DNA from: Tipula vernalis
Taxonomy: Eukaryota; Arthropoda; Insecta; Diptera; Tipulidae
DNA: 64,000 nt
Direction of reading: 5' to 3'
NCBI GenBank assembly: GCA_958295665.1
Contig: OY282559.1
Location: forward strand, 267,630,057-267,694,056
The translations under genes and the position numbers were made by a program. Of this stretch, positions 38,641-49,914 are shown in pieces (the stretch's first letter is position 1; each line of letters starts with the position of its first letter). Below the pieces are notes generated by a model. It did not search any database. It was given only the letters and a program-made list of their open reading frames with translations, and had not been told where the DNA came from.

Positions 38641-40118
38641 GACTTCTCAAACAAACAAAAAGAAACGAACGAGTTCACGCTCAACTCGCATAAGCTTTAT
38701 ATGGAAACATAGTTATGTACATAAAAGTCCGAGAGTGCTTCTAGACCAGATTTAGTCGATTTGTGGCAACTGAACTGAAAGAAAATAAAATTATTCTTTA
38801 ATTTTGGGGCAGTCCTCTTTGAAGTTCTCCTATTCCGCATTTGGAGAAGTTCACCCACTTTTGTGTTTTCTTGAACTCATACATGATATTGTAGACGGTT
38901 CAACCAGGCACAAAAGGAAAGCGGCCCGCATTGGAACCATTGTCCTGTTTTGCATTTAAGGCTATGATATTCCGCAAGTTGCCCACAACTGAACCCATCA
39001 ACAGCAAGAGACATAAACGTTATTGAAATTCCTTAAGAAATTTGTGTATGAAGTAGAAAAATACTTGCCGCCATGTTTGAAAATTAACAAAATTAATAAA
39101 AAATAAAGAAGGCGAAATTTTTTAATTTTTTTTTTGACGATCGGGTCGCGATGATTTCGAAACGCAGGATGATGTTATACTCGAATATTGCATATATGTA
39201 TGTATGTGGGTGGATTAACACCTACACACATATAGTATTATTTGTGTTCGGTGCAAATGTTTCAGTAATTATGATTTCGTATTTCCGCACCATAATTTCT
39301 ATACAATTTGTTTAGTTAAAGATGTTTTTACATCAAAAACTTAATCACATACATGGCTTTATTCCACATATTCAATCACGTCAAAAGAAATGATAGAGCA
39401 GTTGGAAATACAGAGTGCGATTTTGGCGACTTAAATTGTATAAAATTCGATAAAAATGCTCGGTTTACATCAGCCGGATTTTCTCAATACTGCGTGTCAT
39501 TGATAAAATTAAACATTTAACGACAATTGGAGTTCCTACTGCATGTATGTAAGTATCAACGAGATTATCATACAAATACTTACAAAGGTTCCTTTGAATA
39601 AGCCTGCAGAGCGATATAAGACCGTCGTCGCCCCGTATGACCACATTTGAGCTGATGACGGATGTGAAGGTGAAAAATGCGAAAGATTTCAAATTGAAAG
39701 AAATCAATAATAAATGAACTTATAATCGGAGATGAAAAACGGCTCCAATAAACAAATTGGGAGACGTTGTTGCCATCTAGAAAAAAGATAATAGAAAGAT
39801 TTCAAGCCTACCTATCTTGATAGGAATTCTTATAACAATAACATAATTTACAAAATTTTCGAACTTGAAACCAATTTTGAAAATTATAATTTTGCAACAT
39901 TTTTTTTATCAAAATTAACAAGATTAGAAGTTCAAACTGCTATTTTTCGAATTGCCAACAAAATGAATTTGCGAATAATTTAACTAATGAATTTAGAATT
40001 TTGATAATAACCGTTTTTTACATTAAAACAAAAAAATTTTAAACTTAAACAAATATTGAAAAATGTTGTCAGACCACGGCTCTGTTAATCTATTTGGTAC
40101 TAAAAAATCGTTGCGTCT
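38641..40118. other. unassigned spacer
   Basis: Non-coding as far as I can see. The minus-strand ORF at 39465-39707 has no family resemblance. Confidence 0.5.
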
Positions 40119-40128
40119 ACTAGAGGAT

Positions 40129-40607
40129 CCCCGAAATAAAGTCGCTGGAATTAAAGTCGTAAAATTTGTATGGAGTTGGATTTACTTTAACTTGCAGGAA
40201 AAGTGGGATTAAAGTCGAAAAATATTCATAAAAAAAATGGAATAAATCTCATAAAAAAAGTTAGTTTCTGAGTTTAGTTCCGTAATTTTCCGAGCTTTAG
40301 TTCCATTTTTTTGCGTAATAAACTCGGAAAGTTATGTATAATGTTCCGCTGATTTATATTTTCATGATCGTATGAAATTCTGGAAAATAGAAATTTAATG
40401 TTGAACGGAAAACAATAAACCATAGAATAAACGCGGAACCTAAAAATCCGATCACAGAATAAACCGTTGAACCCTAGAATCCGAATTTCCTAGTTTAATT
40501 CCAATTTTCCTCCCGAGTTTTATTTTACATTTTTTGGAATGAAACTAGCAAATTTCCTCGAGTTTAATTCTTTATGATATTAATGCGACCTTATTTCGTT
40601 GCCCATA
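40129..40607. mobile_element. 479-bp MITE with 10-bp target duplication
   Basis: Flanked by identical ACTAGAGGAT at 40119-40128 and 40608-40617. The ends carry CGAAATAAAGTCGC (left) and its inverted near-copy GCGACCTTATTTCG (right). The interior has repeated short blocks such as TTAGTTCC/GGAAC and no ORF. A 9-11 bp duplication is typical of Mutator-like elements. Confidence 0.6.
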
Positions 40608-40624
40608 ACTAGAGGATGCAAATT

Positions 40625-40648
40625 CGATTAAGATTAACCGATTAATCG
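40625..40648. repeat. dispersed 22-bp repeat, copy 1
   Basis: ATTAAGATTAACCGATTAAT plus CG (40627-40648) recurs inverted at 46725-46746. Both copies lie in AATCG-rich DNA. Confidence 0.6.
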
Positions 40649-40869
40649 CCTTATTATTTTTAATTTTAAAATTTAAAGAATAATAACAAATTCGAATAGA
40701 ATAATCGAGGATTCGAACACTGATGTTGAAGAAATTCCAATACTGAGTTTAAATCCATTTAAATAATCAACTAAATTTTGCTATTCGTTTGTCACGTAGA
40801 GAATTAGTCCGAACGCAAACAACATCAAAAAAGATTTCAATTTTATTTTACACCATTCTACACCTTTTC

Positions 40870-41145
40870 CAGTTGTAATTCAGATAGTGTCAACTGTAAT
40901 TCAGATAAATCAACTGTTTATCAGAAAGTATCAAGTGTAATTCAGAATAGTCAATACGAATCAGAAAGCATCCATTGTAATTTAGATAGGGGCACCTCTC
41001 TTCAAAGACCTGACGGACCTCTGTAGGATGGACGTCAGGAGTATCCAACGCTTTGTTAACAGCTCAAAATGGTTCCAATGCGTCGATTGTAATTCAGATT
41101 ATTCAACTATAATTCAGAAAGCATCAATTGTAATTCACGTTGTCT
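40870..41145. repeat. degenerate minisatellite, TGTAATTCAGA core
   Basis: About eight copies of a 22-25 bp unit built on TCAA(C/T)TGTAATTCAGA. They fall in two blocks (40870-40990 and 41085-41145) split by about 95 bp of unrelated sequence. Confidence 0.75.
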
Positions 41146-41710
41146 ATAAAATTTATTTTGAAAAAAGTAATGTGTAGTAGGTAGGTTTGAAATCTTTCTA
41201 TTATCTTCGCCAAGTCAATAGATTCGTAATCGCGTCAACTAAAATATAAAATAAAATAAAATAATATTAAAAACGGAGTTTAAGCACGATTACGCTATTT
41301 GCCGTTTTTCAATGAATAGACTTCCAATAGTTCGGCTGCAACCATGCCTACATCTACTCCACTCAAACTGTGCAAATCCTATAAGCAATATGCTCGGTGC
41401 GACTTATCCTATTTCCAGGACACCTCTAGAAGGGACTGATGCTGCTGAACGAAATAAATACAAGAAAAATACAAACAAAGACGTGAAAGGATTGTGAGCT
41501 GTGCCAACAGAGGTGAGGATTAGACAACTTTGGCTGCAATATTGGACATTAAATACAAGACCGCATTTCACTGGGTTCGTTCTGGTCGTAACAAAATGTC
41601 TCTGATTTAATTGTTTCATGGGGTGAGAATGATTATTGTATAACTTTAAATAATTAAAAGAAAATGTTATGCACAACTTCCACCAATTGATATCGGTGTC
41701 AACTACAGAG
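41146..41710. other. unassigned spacer
   Basis: No gene recognised; includes a short AAAAT-rich tract near 41242-41270. Confidence 0.5.
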
Positions 41711-42248
41711 AATTTTTTAATTTATATGATTTTAATACGTTCCGAAGATTGTAAGAGAATTCAATCCAGTTTCGAACTGATGAGCTTATGATTATGAAAA
41801 AATCAATCTTCTCATCAGGCCGCGGTGACTGGACTGATTATACCACAATTTACATTCTATACCTTCTGTAGATGGTATATACAGAATGTCCTGTGCATTA
41901 TGTACTAGCGAATCGTACTAATACAGATAAATTCTCTTACAATTTTTTCTTCTTCACAACATTCACACAGCTCTATTTCTGTGTACGTTAATTTTACTTT
42001 ATTAATTTTTTGTTGAATGTTAAGAAGAAAAAATTGTAAGAGAATTTATCTGTATTAGTACGATTCGCTAGTACATAAACACATCACATTCTGTATATAT
42101 AGAATGTAAATTGTGGTATAATCAGTCCAGTCGCCGCGGCCTGATGAGAAGATTGATTTTTTCATAATCATAAGCTCATCAGTTCGAAACTGGATTAAAT
42201 TCTCTTACAATCTTCGGAACGCATTAAAATCATATAAATTAAAAAATT
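41711..42248. repeat. 538-bp long hairpin (inverted repeat with about 240-bp arms)
   Basis: The left arm 41711-41966 and right arm 42014-42248 are reverse complements with few mismatches. One insertion of about 15 bases sits in the left arm near 41870. The loop is about 50 bp. The arms start AATTTTTTAATTTATATGAT and contain AAGATTGTAAGAGAATT twice each. Part of the loop (about 41995-42022) has a further inverted copy at 42386-42413. It could be a snap-back MITE; if transcribed it would form a long hairpin RNA. Confidence 0.95.
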
Positions 42249-42534
42249 AAATAAATTGAATTCGGTCTATTAGTCAATTTCGTTGAATGATTGTTCGTAA
42301 ATACTAATATACTTCTCGTGTTAATAAAAACACAATTAAAATGGCCTAATCACCGGTAGCATATTAAAAATTACATGAATTAATTAACATTCAACAAAAA
42401 ATTAATAAAGTATAGAGAATTACCTAGAAGGCAGGCTATTTACCACCAACAAAGTTCATTGTGAACCTATCGCAATGAATTCTACAATCAACAAAATAAA
42501 ACGGGCCGAATATGTTAAACTTTGAACGGCTACA

Positions 42535-42965
42535 GCCAACAAGGAAAACAAATAGTGTGGATCGACGAAAAAAATTTTAATTTGTTTTGTCGCCGAACAA
42601 AGGTCCGTTTAAGAGCTGGTCCCAACGTTCATTTAATTGGAAGAATTTCGGTTGATGGCAACGAAGGAGAGGTTCGTTCACTGCACAGTTAGCAAATGTT
42701 TTGATAACATCATTAATGCAGCAGCGGCGAGATATGGGAAACCAAGTGGAAGATTTTGGAATTGTTGGCGCCTTATCATTCAAGGCTGGAAACGGTGATT
42801 AATGGGACAACAGCAACTCTTCTGCGGCTAGAACCCTACTCTCCAATGAGTAAACCCATAGAGAATATTTGGTCAAAAATCAAGTCTGAAGTGAAAACCC
42901 CGGTGGAGGATTTTATGAGGAGGTTCCCTCGAAAGATATTAAATCGCTTGTTAATTCGAAAGCCG
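42535..42965 (+). pseudogene. Tc1-like transposase C-terminal fragment
   Basis: DDE transposase relic: VWIDEKNFNLFCRRTKVRLR (first Asp kept, about 42560-42610), GPNVHLIGRIS, then after stops LLAPYHSRLE (the usual Asp of this block is lost) and YSPMSKPIENIWSKIKSEVK (Glu kept). It ends where the LINE (TAA)n tail begins, which appears to have landed in it. Confidence 0.8.
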
Positions 42966-42993
42966 AAGATTATTATTATTATTATTATTATTG
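42966..42993 (-). repeat. (TAA)n tail of a LINE
   Basis: Eight ATT repeats on the plus strand, (AAT)n in the sense of the LINE to its right. I-type elements end in TAA repeats rather than poly(A). Confidence 0.75.
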
Positions 42994-44275
42994 ATTGAAG
43001 GGCCATGTGGGCGATATGCCACCTCGCACTGCGACCTAAAAGATCTATTGTGCTGGACCCTACTTAATTATCCGTCCAGTCAATATTCAGGCTCTTAATG
43101 AATCTGATAATACTACTGGCCGGTACAAGATACATATTATCCGGGCTCATTGTTCTCCCTCCTAGATGTTGCAGTCTTTGCTGGAAAATGGCTGGGCATT
43201 AGCACATAACAGTTCCGCTGATTCCGCTTCTAGATCGCAGAAGCGGCATCCATCTGTCGTACTTAGGCTCATCTTCTTAAGGTGATACCTTAAGGGGACA
43301 TGACCTGTGAGGAAGCCGATAAGCAGCCTCAACTCAGGTTTCCTAAGTTCAAGACACTACTTAACCCTGACAGACGAAGGTGATATAAATTTCTTCGCCT
43401 GTCGCAAACCTGGAATTCTGCGCCAGTAGGAGGACTTTTGAACATCCTCCCAGCGTTTTACCGCTGCTCTAAGGTGTCCCTTAGTGACGCCGCAGAAGGG
43501 TCTGGCCCAATAAATGGAGAGGCAGAACCCTCATGGGCGAGGCCATCAGCTGCCTCGTTTCCTTCGATTCCAGTATGACCTGGCACCCACATAAGTGTTA
43601 CCTTATTTGAGCCTGCCAGATGTTTAATAACCTTCAGACAATCCCATACCAGCCTTGACTCAACGGTACAAGACCTAAGAGCCTTTAAGGCCGATTAGCT
43701 GTCTGATACAATATAAATCTTTGCATCGTTTATGCCTTTTGCTATGCCTATCCTAAAAGAAAAGTTCTATAGCAAGTACTTCTGCTTGAAAAACAGTAGC
43801 ATTGGTACCCAAGGACTTCGAGAGGGTAATCCCACTCCCGTGTATTCCTATCCTCGACCCATCTTCCGTTTTTGATCCATCTGTAAACCATACCATGGAC
43901 CCTCGTTCAAAGGATGGTCCACCTGTACTCCACACATCCCGGTCAGGTAACCTAACACAGAATGGTTTGTGGAAGTCCAGTTTAGCTGGCATACAGTCGG
44001 AAGGCATTCCTATATGGTAGGGTCTGTCTGAAATTCCTTAAGGATTTCCAGATGACCCACCATATTGCCTGCATTTTCAGGGCCATATTTGCAGCATCCT
44101 TTTTAACATGCAGGTGTAATGGTGTCAGTCCGAGAAGTGACTCCATAGCCGCGGTTGGATATGATTTTATTGAGCCCGTAACACCGATGCAGCCGAAGAT
44201 AGTTGTCGATATTGTCGTAAATCCGAACATCGATTTGAAGATTGTAGAAAACGTATCATTAAGCAAACGGACCAA
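42994..44275 (-). pseudogene. I-like LINE 3' end with RNase H
   Basis: Minus-strand fragment. At 44275-44030 is an RT-linker piece (PTAAMESLLGLTPLHLHVKK). At 44007-43753 is an RNase H start, MVWFTDGSKTEDGSRIGIHG with VFQAEVLAIE. Further broken frames include VESRLVWDCLKVIKHLAGSN, VTLMWVPGHTGIEGNEAAD (about 43610-43540) and a Cys/His-rich tail. RNase H after RT plus the (TAA)n tail places it in the I/Loa-like group. The endonuclease and RT core are absent. Confidence 0.85.
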
Positions 44276-46570
44276 GTTTCCACAGTCTCAACCACTCCTA
44301 TTAGAAACGACATCGATTTAAAATGTTATATATGTGGACTAGTAGGTTATATTAAAACTTATTGCCCAAGGTGCAATCCAAAACTATCCACGTCCAAGTC
44401 GTCGCCAGGCAAAACTAGTGTTTCATGTGCGGACATCATTAATCCATTATCTGCCGAATTTAGTTTAGTTGATACAGAAATTTACGGGGAATCAATTTCT
44501 TTAATAGAATCATTAAACCTAAAATAAAGGCCAACGTTAGGTATTCATATCGTCGCGTCATACGGTACAGCTATTGTGGATACCGCAGCAAAGCTCAGTA
44601 TTGCATCTAATTCTTTATGTAAGCTGTTATTAAAGAAAGGTCTAGAATTCAATTGAACAAAGATGTCAATTAAGTTAACTGGTTGATCTCAAAATGTAGA
44701 ATCCGTTTGGTACACAACGGTTGAAGTGACCGTTAAGGAAATCAGAGTTAATACAACATTTGTTGTTCTTAAAAATTCAAATTCGAATAGCACTTTAGCA
44801 AGACATAATCGGGAAATGCGAAAGTCCGTGGGCATCTCCGGTGGTTATGGTGAAAAATCCAAATGGATCATTCCGAATTTGTATTGATTATAGGCGTCTC
44901 AATTCCATCACTGTTTCAGACAAGTATCCTATGCCTCGTCTCGATGAATTGCTTCATGTTGGAAAGAATACCAAGTTTATGGGAAAATTAGATTTGCGTG
45001 CAGGATATTGTCAAGTACCAATATTTGAGGGTGATAGAGACAAAACATCTTTTAATTGTCAATTTGAACTATTCCGATTTAAACGAATGTGCTTCGGTTT
45101 GGAAACTGCACCCGGTATACATTTCAGCGAATGATTGATCGCAAAATTCCCGCTGCAGCTATGTGGACTTATTTGGACGATGTCGTGGTGCTGTCTGAGA
45201 CATTTGAGGAATTTCGCAATTTAATTTGAGGGTAAATCGAGATAAGTGCTTCTTTTTTCGGCAGAGTATTAAGTTCTTGGGTATATAATTGATGATCACG
45301 TCATTCGCACAAATCCGGAAAAGGTTTCGGCTATTTGTGAACGACAGCAATTTAACAAAAAAAATATCAAGTTCACCTGGGTGGAAAGACATCAAAGGGC
45401 ATTTAATCAATTGAAACACTTACTAGTAAACTCTCCAATCCTCCAACAAGCATATGAAACGAAGCCATATACTTTGAGAACGGATGCAAGCAATTATGCT
45501 ACCAGTAGAATATGCTAGCCGATTGTTACTTTCGGCTGAGCGAAATTACAATACAACGAAACGTGAAGCCCTTGCTGTTGTGTATGGGCTCTAAATAAAT
45601 TCAGAGGATATTTAGACGGTGTTGTAGTTGTAGTTGGCACAGATCACCAGCCACTCAAGTGGTTAATGTCGTTGAAAACACCATCCGGATATGTGGGCCG
45701 ATGGGATCTGACGATCCAAGGATTTAACCTACAAATAACATATAATCTGGTAAAGCAAACTTCGTCGCTGATACATTGTCCAGGCCTCAAATGCCTAAAG
45801 ATTTACAATGTGCCATGTTATTGTCTCAATTGGATTTTCCAACGTATGACTTTGGAGAAATACGAAATTCACAACTTCCGGAAATAGAAAAGATCCGGAA
45901 ATAGAAAAGATCATAAAATACTTCGAAGACCTCGCTAACTATACTGGTATGGGATATATCATGTCAAATGAAATTTTATATAAATATGTTCCAACTTGTA
46001 GTACCTGTTAGTCAACGCGAATTTATACTGCGAAGGTACCATTCTGACCCAACAGCTGGTCATTATGGAATAGAAAAAACTGGCACTAAAATTCGATCTC
46101 GTTATTTTTGGCCAGACATGCACAAAACAATACCTAAATTTGTTAGCACATGTACTGAGTACCAACAATACAAAATATCAAATTTAAAACCATCTGGATT
46201 GTTAAAAACGCCGGTTATGAAAAAACGATTCGAAACTGTTGCGATGAACTTATTTGGTCCTCTTTCACAAAGCCGGATACAAAAATAGAATTGTTCCCTG
46301 TTAGGTTTACCACGGCAAATATTTGCGCACGGAAATTGATTGATGAGATATTTTTACGATATATCGGATAACGGACCACAATTCATCAGACAAGTTTTAT
46401 AATACACAACCGATTTTTTTGATGTTCAACAATGTCTTACGCCAATATACCATCCTCAAGCGAATCCGGTAGAAAGAAAAAATCGTGATCTGAAAACGTA
46501 GTTAGCTATATTAGTAGATGGAAATTATCGAAACTGGGTTGAGCATTTGCCTTCGATACATTAAGCAATT
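44235..46570 (+). pseudogene. gypsy gag-pol relic, integrase Asp to Asn
   Basis: A zinc knuckle (CYICGLVGYIKTYCPRC, about 44326) leads to the protease trace AIVDTAAKLSIAS (about 44570). The RT at 44841-45240 has GSFRICIDYRRLNSI, GKLDLRAGYCQVPI and YLDDVVVLSE. RNase H remnants are at 45480-45720. The integrase at 45968-46288 has HSDPTAGHYGIEKTGTKI; its zinc-binding second Cys is Tyr (46160-46162) and the first catalytic Asp is Asn (46247-46249). A later trace near 46430-46490 covers YHPQANPVERKN. Many stops; no LTRs found. Confidence 0.88.
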
Positions 46571-49500
46571 AATATGACACGATGTGATTCAAATCAGGAG
46601 GATGAATCTCAGGTTGTACCCTATCTTAATAAACTTAAAAATAAATGTATGGACGCCCAAGAAAGACATGAAAAATCACAGGATGTCCGAAAGGAACAGA
46701 TGTGTTTAAATAATTCACAAACCTCGATTAATCGGTTAATCTTAATTAAAAAAAAAAATCAAAAGTCGATTATTTCCTAGATATCCATTGAAGTAACCGC
46801 TCGTTGAAGTACAAAATCTTATTTTATTTTTTACCAACATCTATGGTAAAAAAGAAAGTTCAATGAAACCATAATCTGATGACATCATTAGATTAAGGAA
46901 TCATTTTTCTTTTAAGTTCATGTTTAGTCGATACTAAATTTGAAGGAAAAACTTAAAATTATTTAAAAAAAAATGTCGAATTAATGAAAATATGAAGTTC
47001 GCCAATATTTATCTCGAAAACAAGGTCGTTTAGGTGCTGATTTTTACCTAATTGTATAGAGAGTGTGGGACCGGCCTTCTCTATCAGGAGGTCTGCCAGC
47101 AACAACAAAAAAACATTTTCCGTACTACCTCAACAAAATTTATTTCATCAATCATTATAACAATTGGCTATGCTAATGCTATATTGCTGAATAGATCCTT
47201 ATGTCGATTTTTCTTGTGTAAAATTTTTCAAATTTTCACAGCTGTAAATTCTTGTGCAAACCACGATTTTCCTTGGCTTGCGAAATTTCTCGATGCCCCA
47301 TCGGTCATGGGACATAGGTGCCTCACATCCGCCGAGCTCACTTGCGGCCGACCCTGAGAGAGTGTAGAGAGGGGTTTGGATCATAATTTTGTAAGTTTTG
47401 TGATTTTCCAAATATTGTGAATTTATTAACAGCGTAGCGTCAACGCAATAAAAATGATCTGTTTACTCTTCGGCTTGCACTTCAACTCAAAAATAGTGAA
47501 ATGTTCCTTCGTCAGGAAGCTTGAAATAAATCAATGCAATAAAAGTACTTTTTTGATAAAATTTTAGTAATTTAAAAAATATAAAACTTCCCGAGATTTT
47601 CCGAGATTACTCGAGAAAAAATTTCAAAACTCCCGAATTCTCGAGAAATCAAATTGCAATCGGTAGGTTATCTGTAACGTCTAACCACTAATGCTCCTGC
47701 AAACATGAGGTGCCTGCCCTTAATAAGCGATAGTAAAAATCAATATCGGTATGCGTTATGTAATCACATTACATTCTCGAAATTTACTTACATTTCATAT
47801 TACATTCAACGCACTGTACTAAAACTGCATCGACTGCACCAACTGCATTCTCATAGTTAAATTTTCTTATTAAAAATCATTTAATACATAAATAAATTGA
47901 AAAATTGAAGTACATATAGTCGACCGTTGTTGTTGTTGTCGTATTATATTTTTCCACAATACACATTTGTACCAATTACGCTATTACAATGCAATATAAT
48001 GAGTAAAAATAGCTAAAATGTTTGTAGACAAGTAGAGCGCGCGCGGAGGGAATGCTGTACGAATGCATTTTAAGATGAAAATTGTGTTGATTTTTTTATT
48101 TCTTACTTACCGCTGTAATAATTGAATTGAATGCAGCAATCGTAAGAGATGTAACAAATAAAATGATTTTTCTAAGAAAATTAAATTTGTATTTAGTTGT
48201 TGTTGTTATAATATACAGTACGTAATGTAATTACAATAATACATAATGCATGTTGCATTACAACAAGATGCAGTTTCTACCAGGAAAGTTAAAATTGATA
48301 CAAACGTTTTGTTTTTGCATATCGCGTTGCTTATAAATATGTATATAAGAAATAAGAAAATGCATTGATGAAAAATACAACTGTAAGATTTTTTATTTTG
48401 TTTTGCTTTCTTGCAGTGAACTTGAAATTGTGCCCCAATACTATAAATAACTTTGTTGTTGGTTTTGGCTTGAGGTTATTTATATCGAACATCAATCTTA
48501 TGTGATATTTGACGTGAATACCGCGATATATTGAAGAAGACGGTGGAAAGAAATTATTCTCAAGATGTATGTATTATGCCTTTTGTTGCTGGAGTTTTTG
48601 TTGTAAAGAAATGGTTGTTTCTGTGGTAAAAACTAAGAGACATACACATTTTGTACGAGAAAGAAAGGTAGACAGTTATTTTTTTATCGTTATTTATAAT
48701 ATTGATATTCAAAGTAGGTTTCTTAAAGTTTTTTTTTTTTTTTTTGTATATAACTTTGTTGACTTTTTATATTACGATGTTATGTAGATTTCTTAGTAAA
48801 TTATATCAAGTTTATGATTCACAGATTATCTGTTGTTTAGAATTACGTATAGACGTATTTTCAACATAAATTTGGTTTAATGTCAATTCGTTATATTGGT
48901 GAATAATTAAGGTTATTGCAAAAACTCTTTCAAAATTTCATTAAATTTTCAAAGCCAATATCTAATCTATCATGCAAGCGATTAAGCTTAGACTAATAAA
49001 TTATCTTTTTATTTTGTTCAAATTTAATATACCTTCTCGAATTACACTTTCACCTGTGACATTGATGCTGCGGTATAAATTTCTCTGTATAAATCTTTAT
49101 GAATCATCGTATAGATCATTTCTGTAAAATTTTCGAGATGCTTAATACGTAAAACATTTTAATATTTAAAGAAAGATGTTTGATTGATAATGAGCTTATA
49201 TTTTGTGAGCTAAAAGCGCTGGTGGTAACTTACGTCTGATCACAATATTCTTAGAAACAGGCAAATAGTAGTTGTAATTTTATAAAGCCCGGCAAGTATT
49301 TACTTGTTTTCTTTCTAAACCATTTAGTAGAACATTCCATGCTTCGGTTGGGGAGCGAAAATATTTTATTAATGAATTTACAAAACACACATTGTAGATG
49401 CATATCGTAAAATAACCTGTGTAAGACAAAAACTATTGACAAGATTTATTCTAGAGATTTTGAGTTATGGCCATAAAAAAAATGTTATAACTGGAAGAGA

Positions 49501-49855
49501 TCCCAGCAGCAAAAGATGTCTCTCTTATTTTTACGTGTGCTCAGTGACAACAGAATTTTTTATTTAACCAATTTTTGTTGGGAACGATATGGCATCAAAC
49601 GAAGTTGTATTCGTCAGGTAGTTGTTAAAGGTAACGGCATATTTAAATCATGTTTTGATTTCATCATATTTTCAATTTTTTCAAGTCTCGTACTTATTTA
49701 CGAGAATTAACGTAACTAACGGCAGAACTAACGTAAAAATATGCATATTTAAGTAGATGTAAGCTCGATACGTGAAAATTTAACTTCGTTGTTAAACTTA
49801 AATCGACACTACCTTAAATCTTTATTTGACCCACATATTAACACTTTAATAATGT
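46571..49855. other. long unassigned stretch
   Basis: 3.3 kb with no recognisable gene. It contains the inverted 22-bp repeat at 46725-46746 and a CTCGAGA/CCGAGATT-rich patch near 47590-47645. There are also TAATGTAATTACAATAAT-like blocks near 47755-47815 and 48205-48260 that are weakly inverted. ORFs at 47052-47411 and 48569-48787 resemble nothing known to me. Confidence 0.5.
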
Positions 49856-49914
49856 CAGTGGTGTAACTAGGTACCCGTAGCACCCGCAGCCGCGGGTGGC
49901 GCAGCCGCGGGTGG
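49856..49914. repeat. GC-rich hAT-like terminus
   Basis: CAGTGGTGTAACTAGG followed by a GC-rich patch in which GCAGCCGCGGGTGG occurs twice (49886-49899, 49901-49914). CAGTGGCGTAACTAGG-type ends are common in hAT elements. No opposite end was found. Confidence 0.3.

Noticed and set aside
39465..39707. 80-residue minus-strand ORF
   Set aside because: No recognisable motif, no supporting context.
40119..40132. CTAGAGGATCCCCG resembles a cloning-vector polylinker
   Set aside because: ACTAGAGGAT is repeated at 40608-40617 as a target duplication and no vector sequence extends beyond the motif.
42969..42993. ATT microsatellite as an independent simple repeat
   Set aside because: Better explained as the 3' tail of the adjacent I-like LINE.
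47052..47411. ORFs on both strands (101 and 70 residues)
   Set aside because: No family resemblance; a possible unknown repeat but not supportable as a gene.
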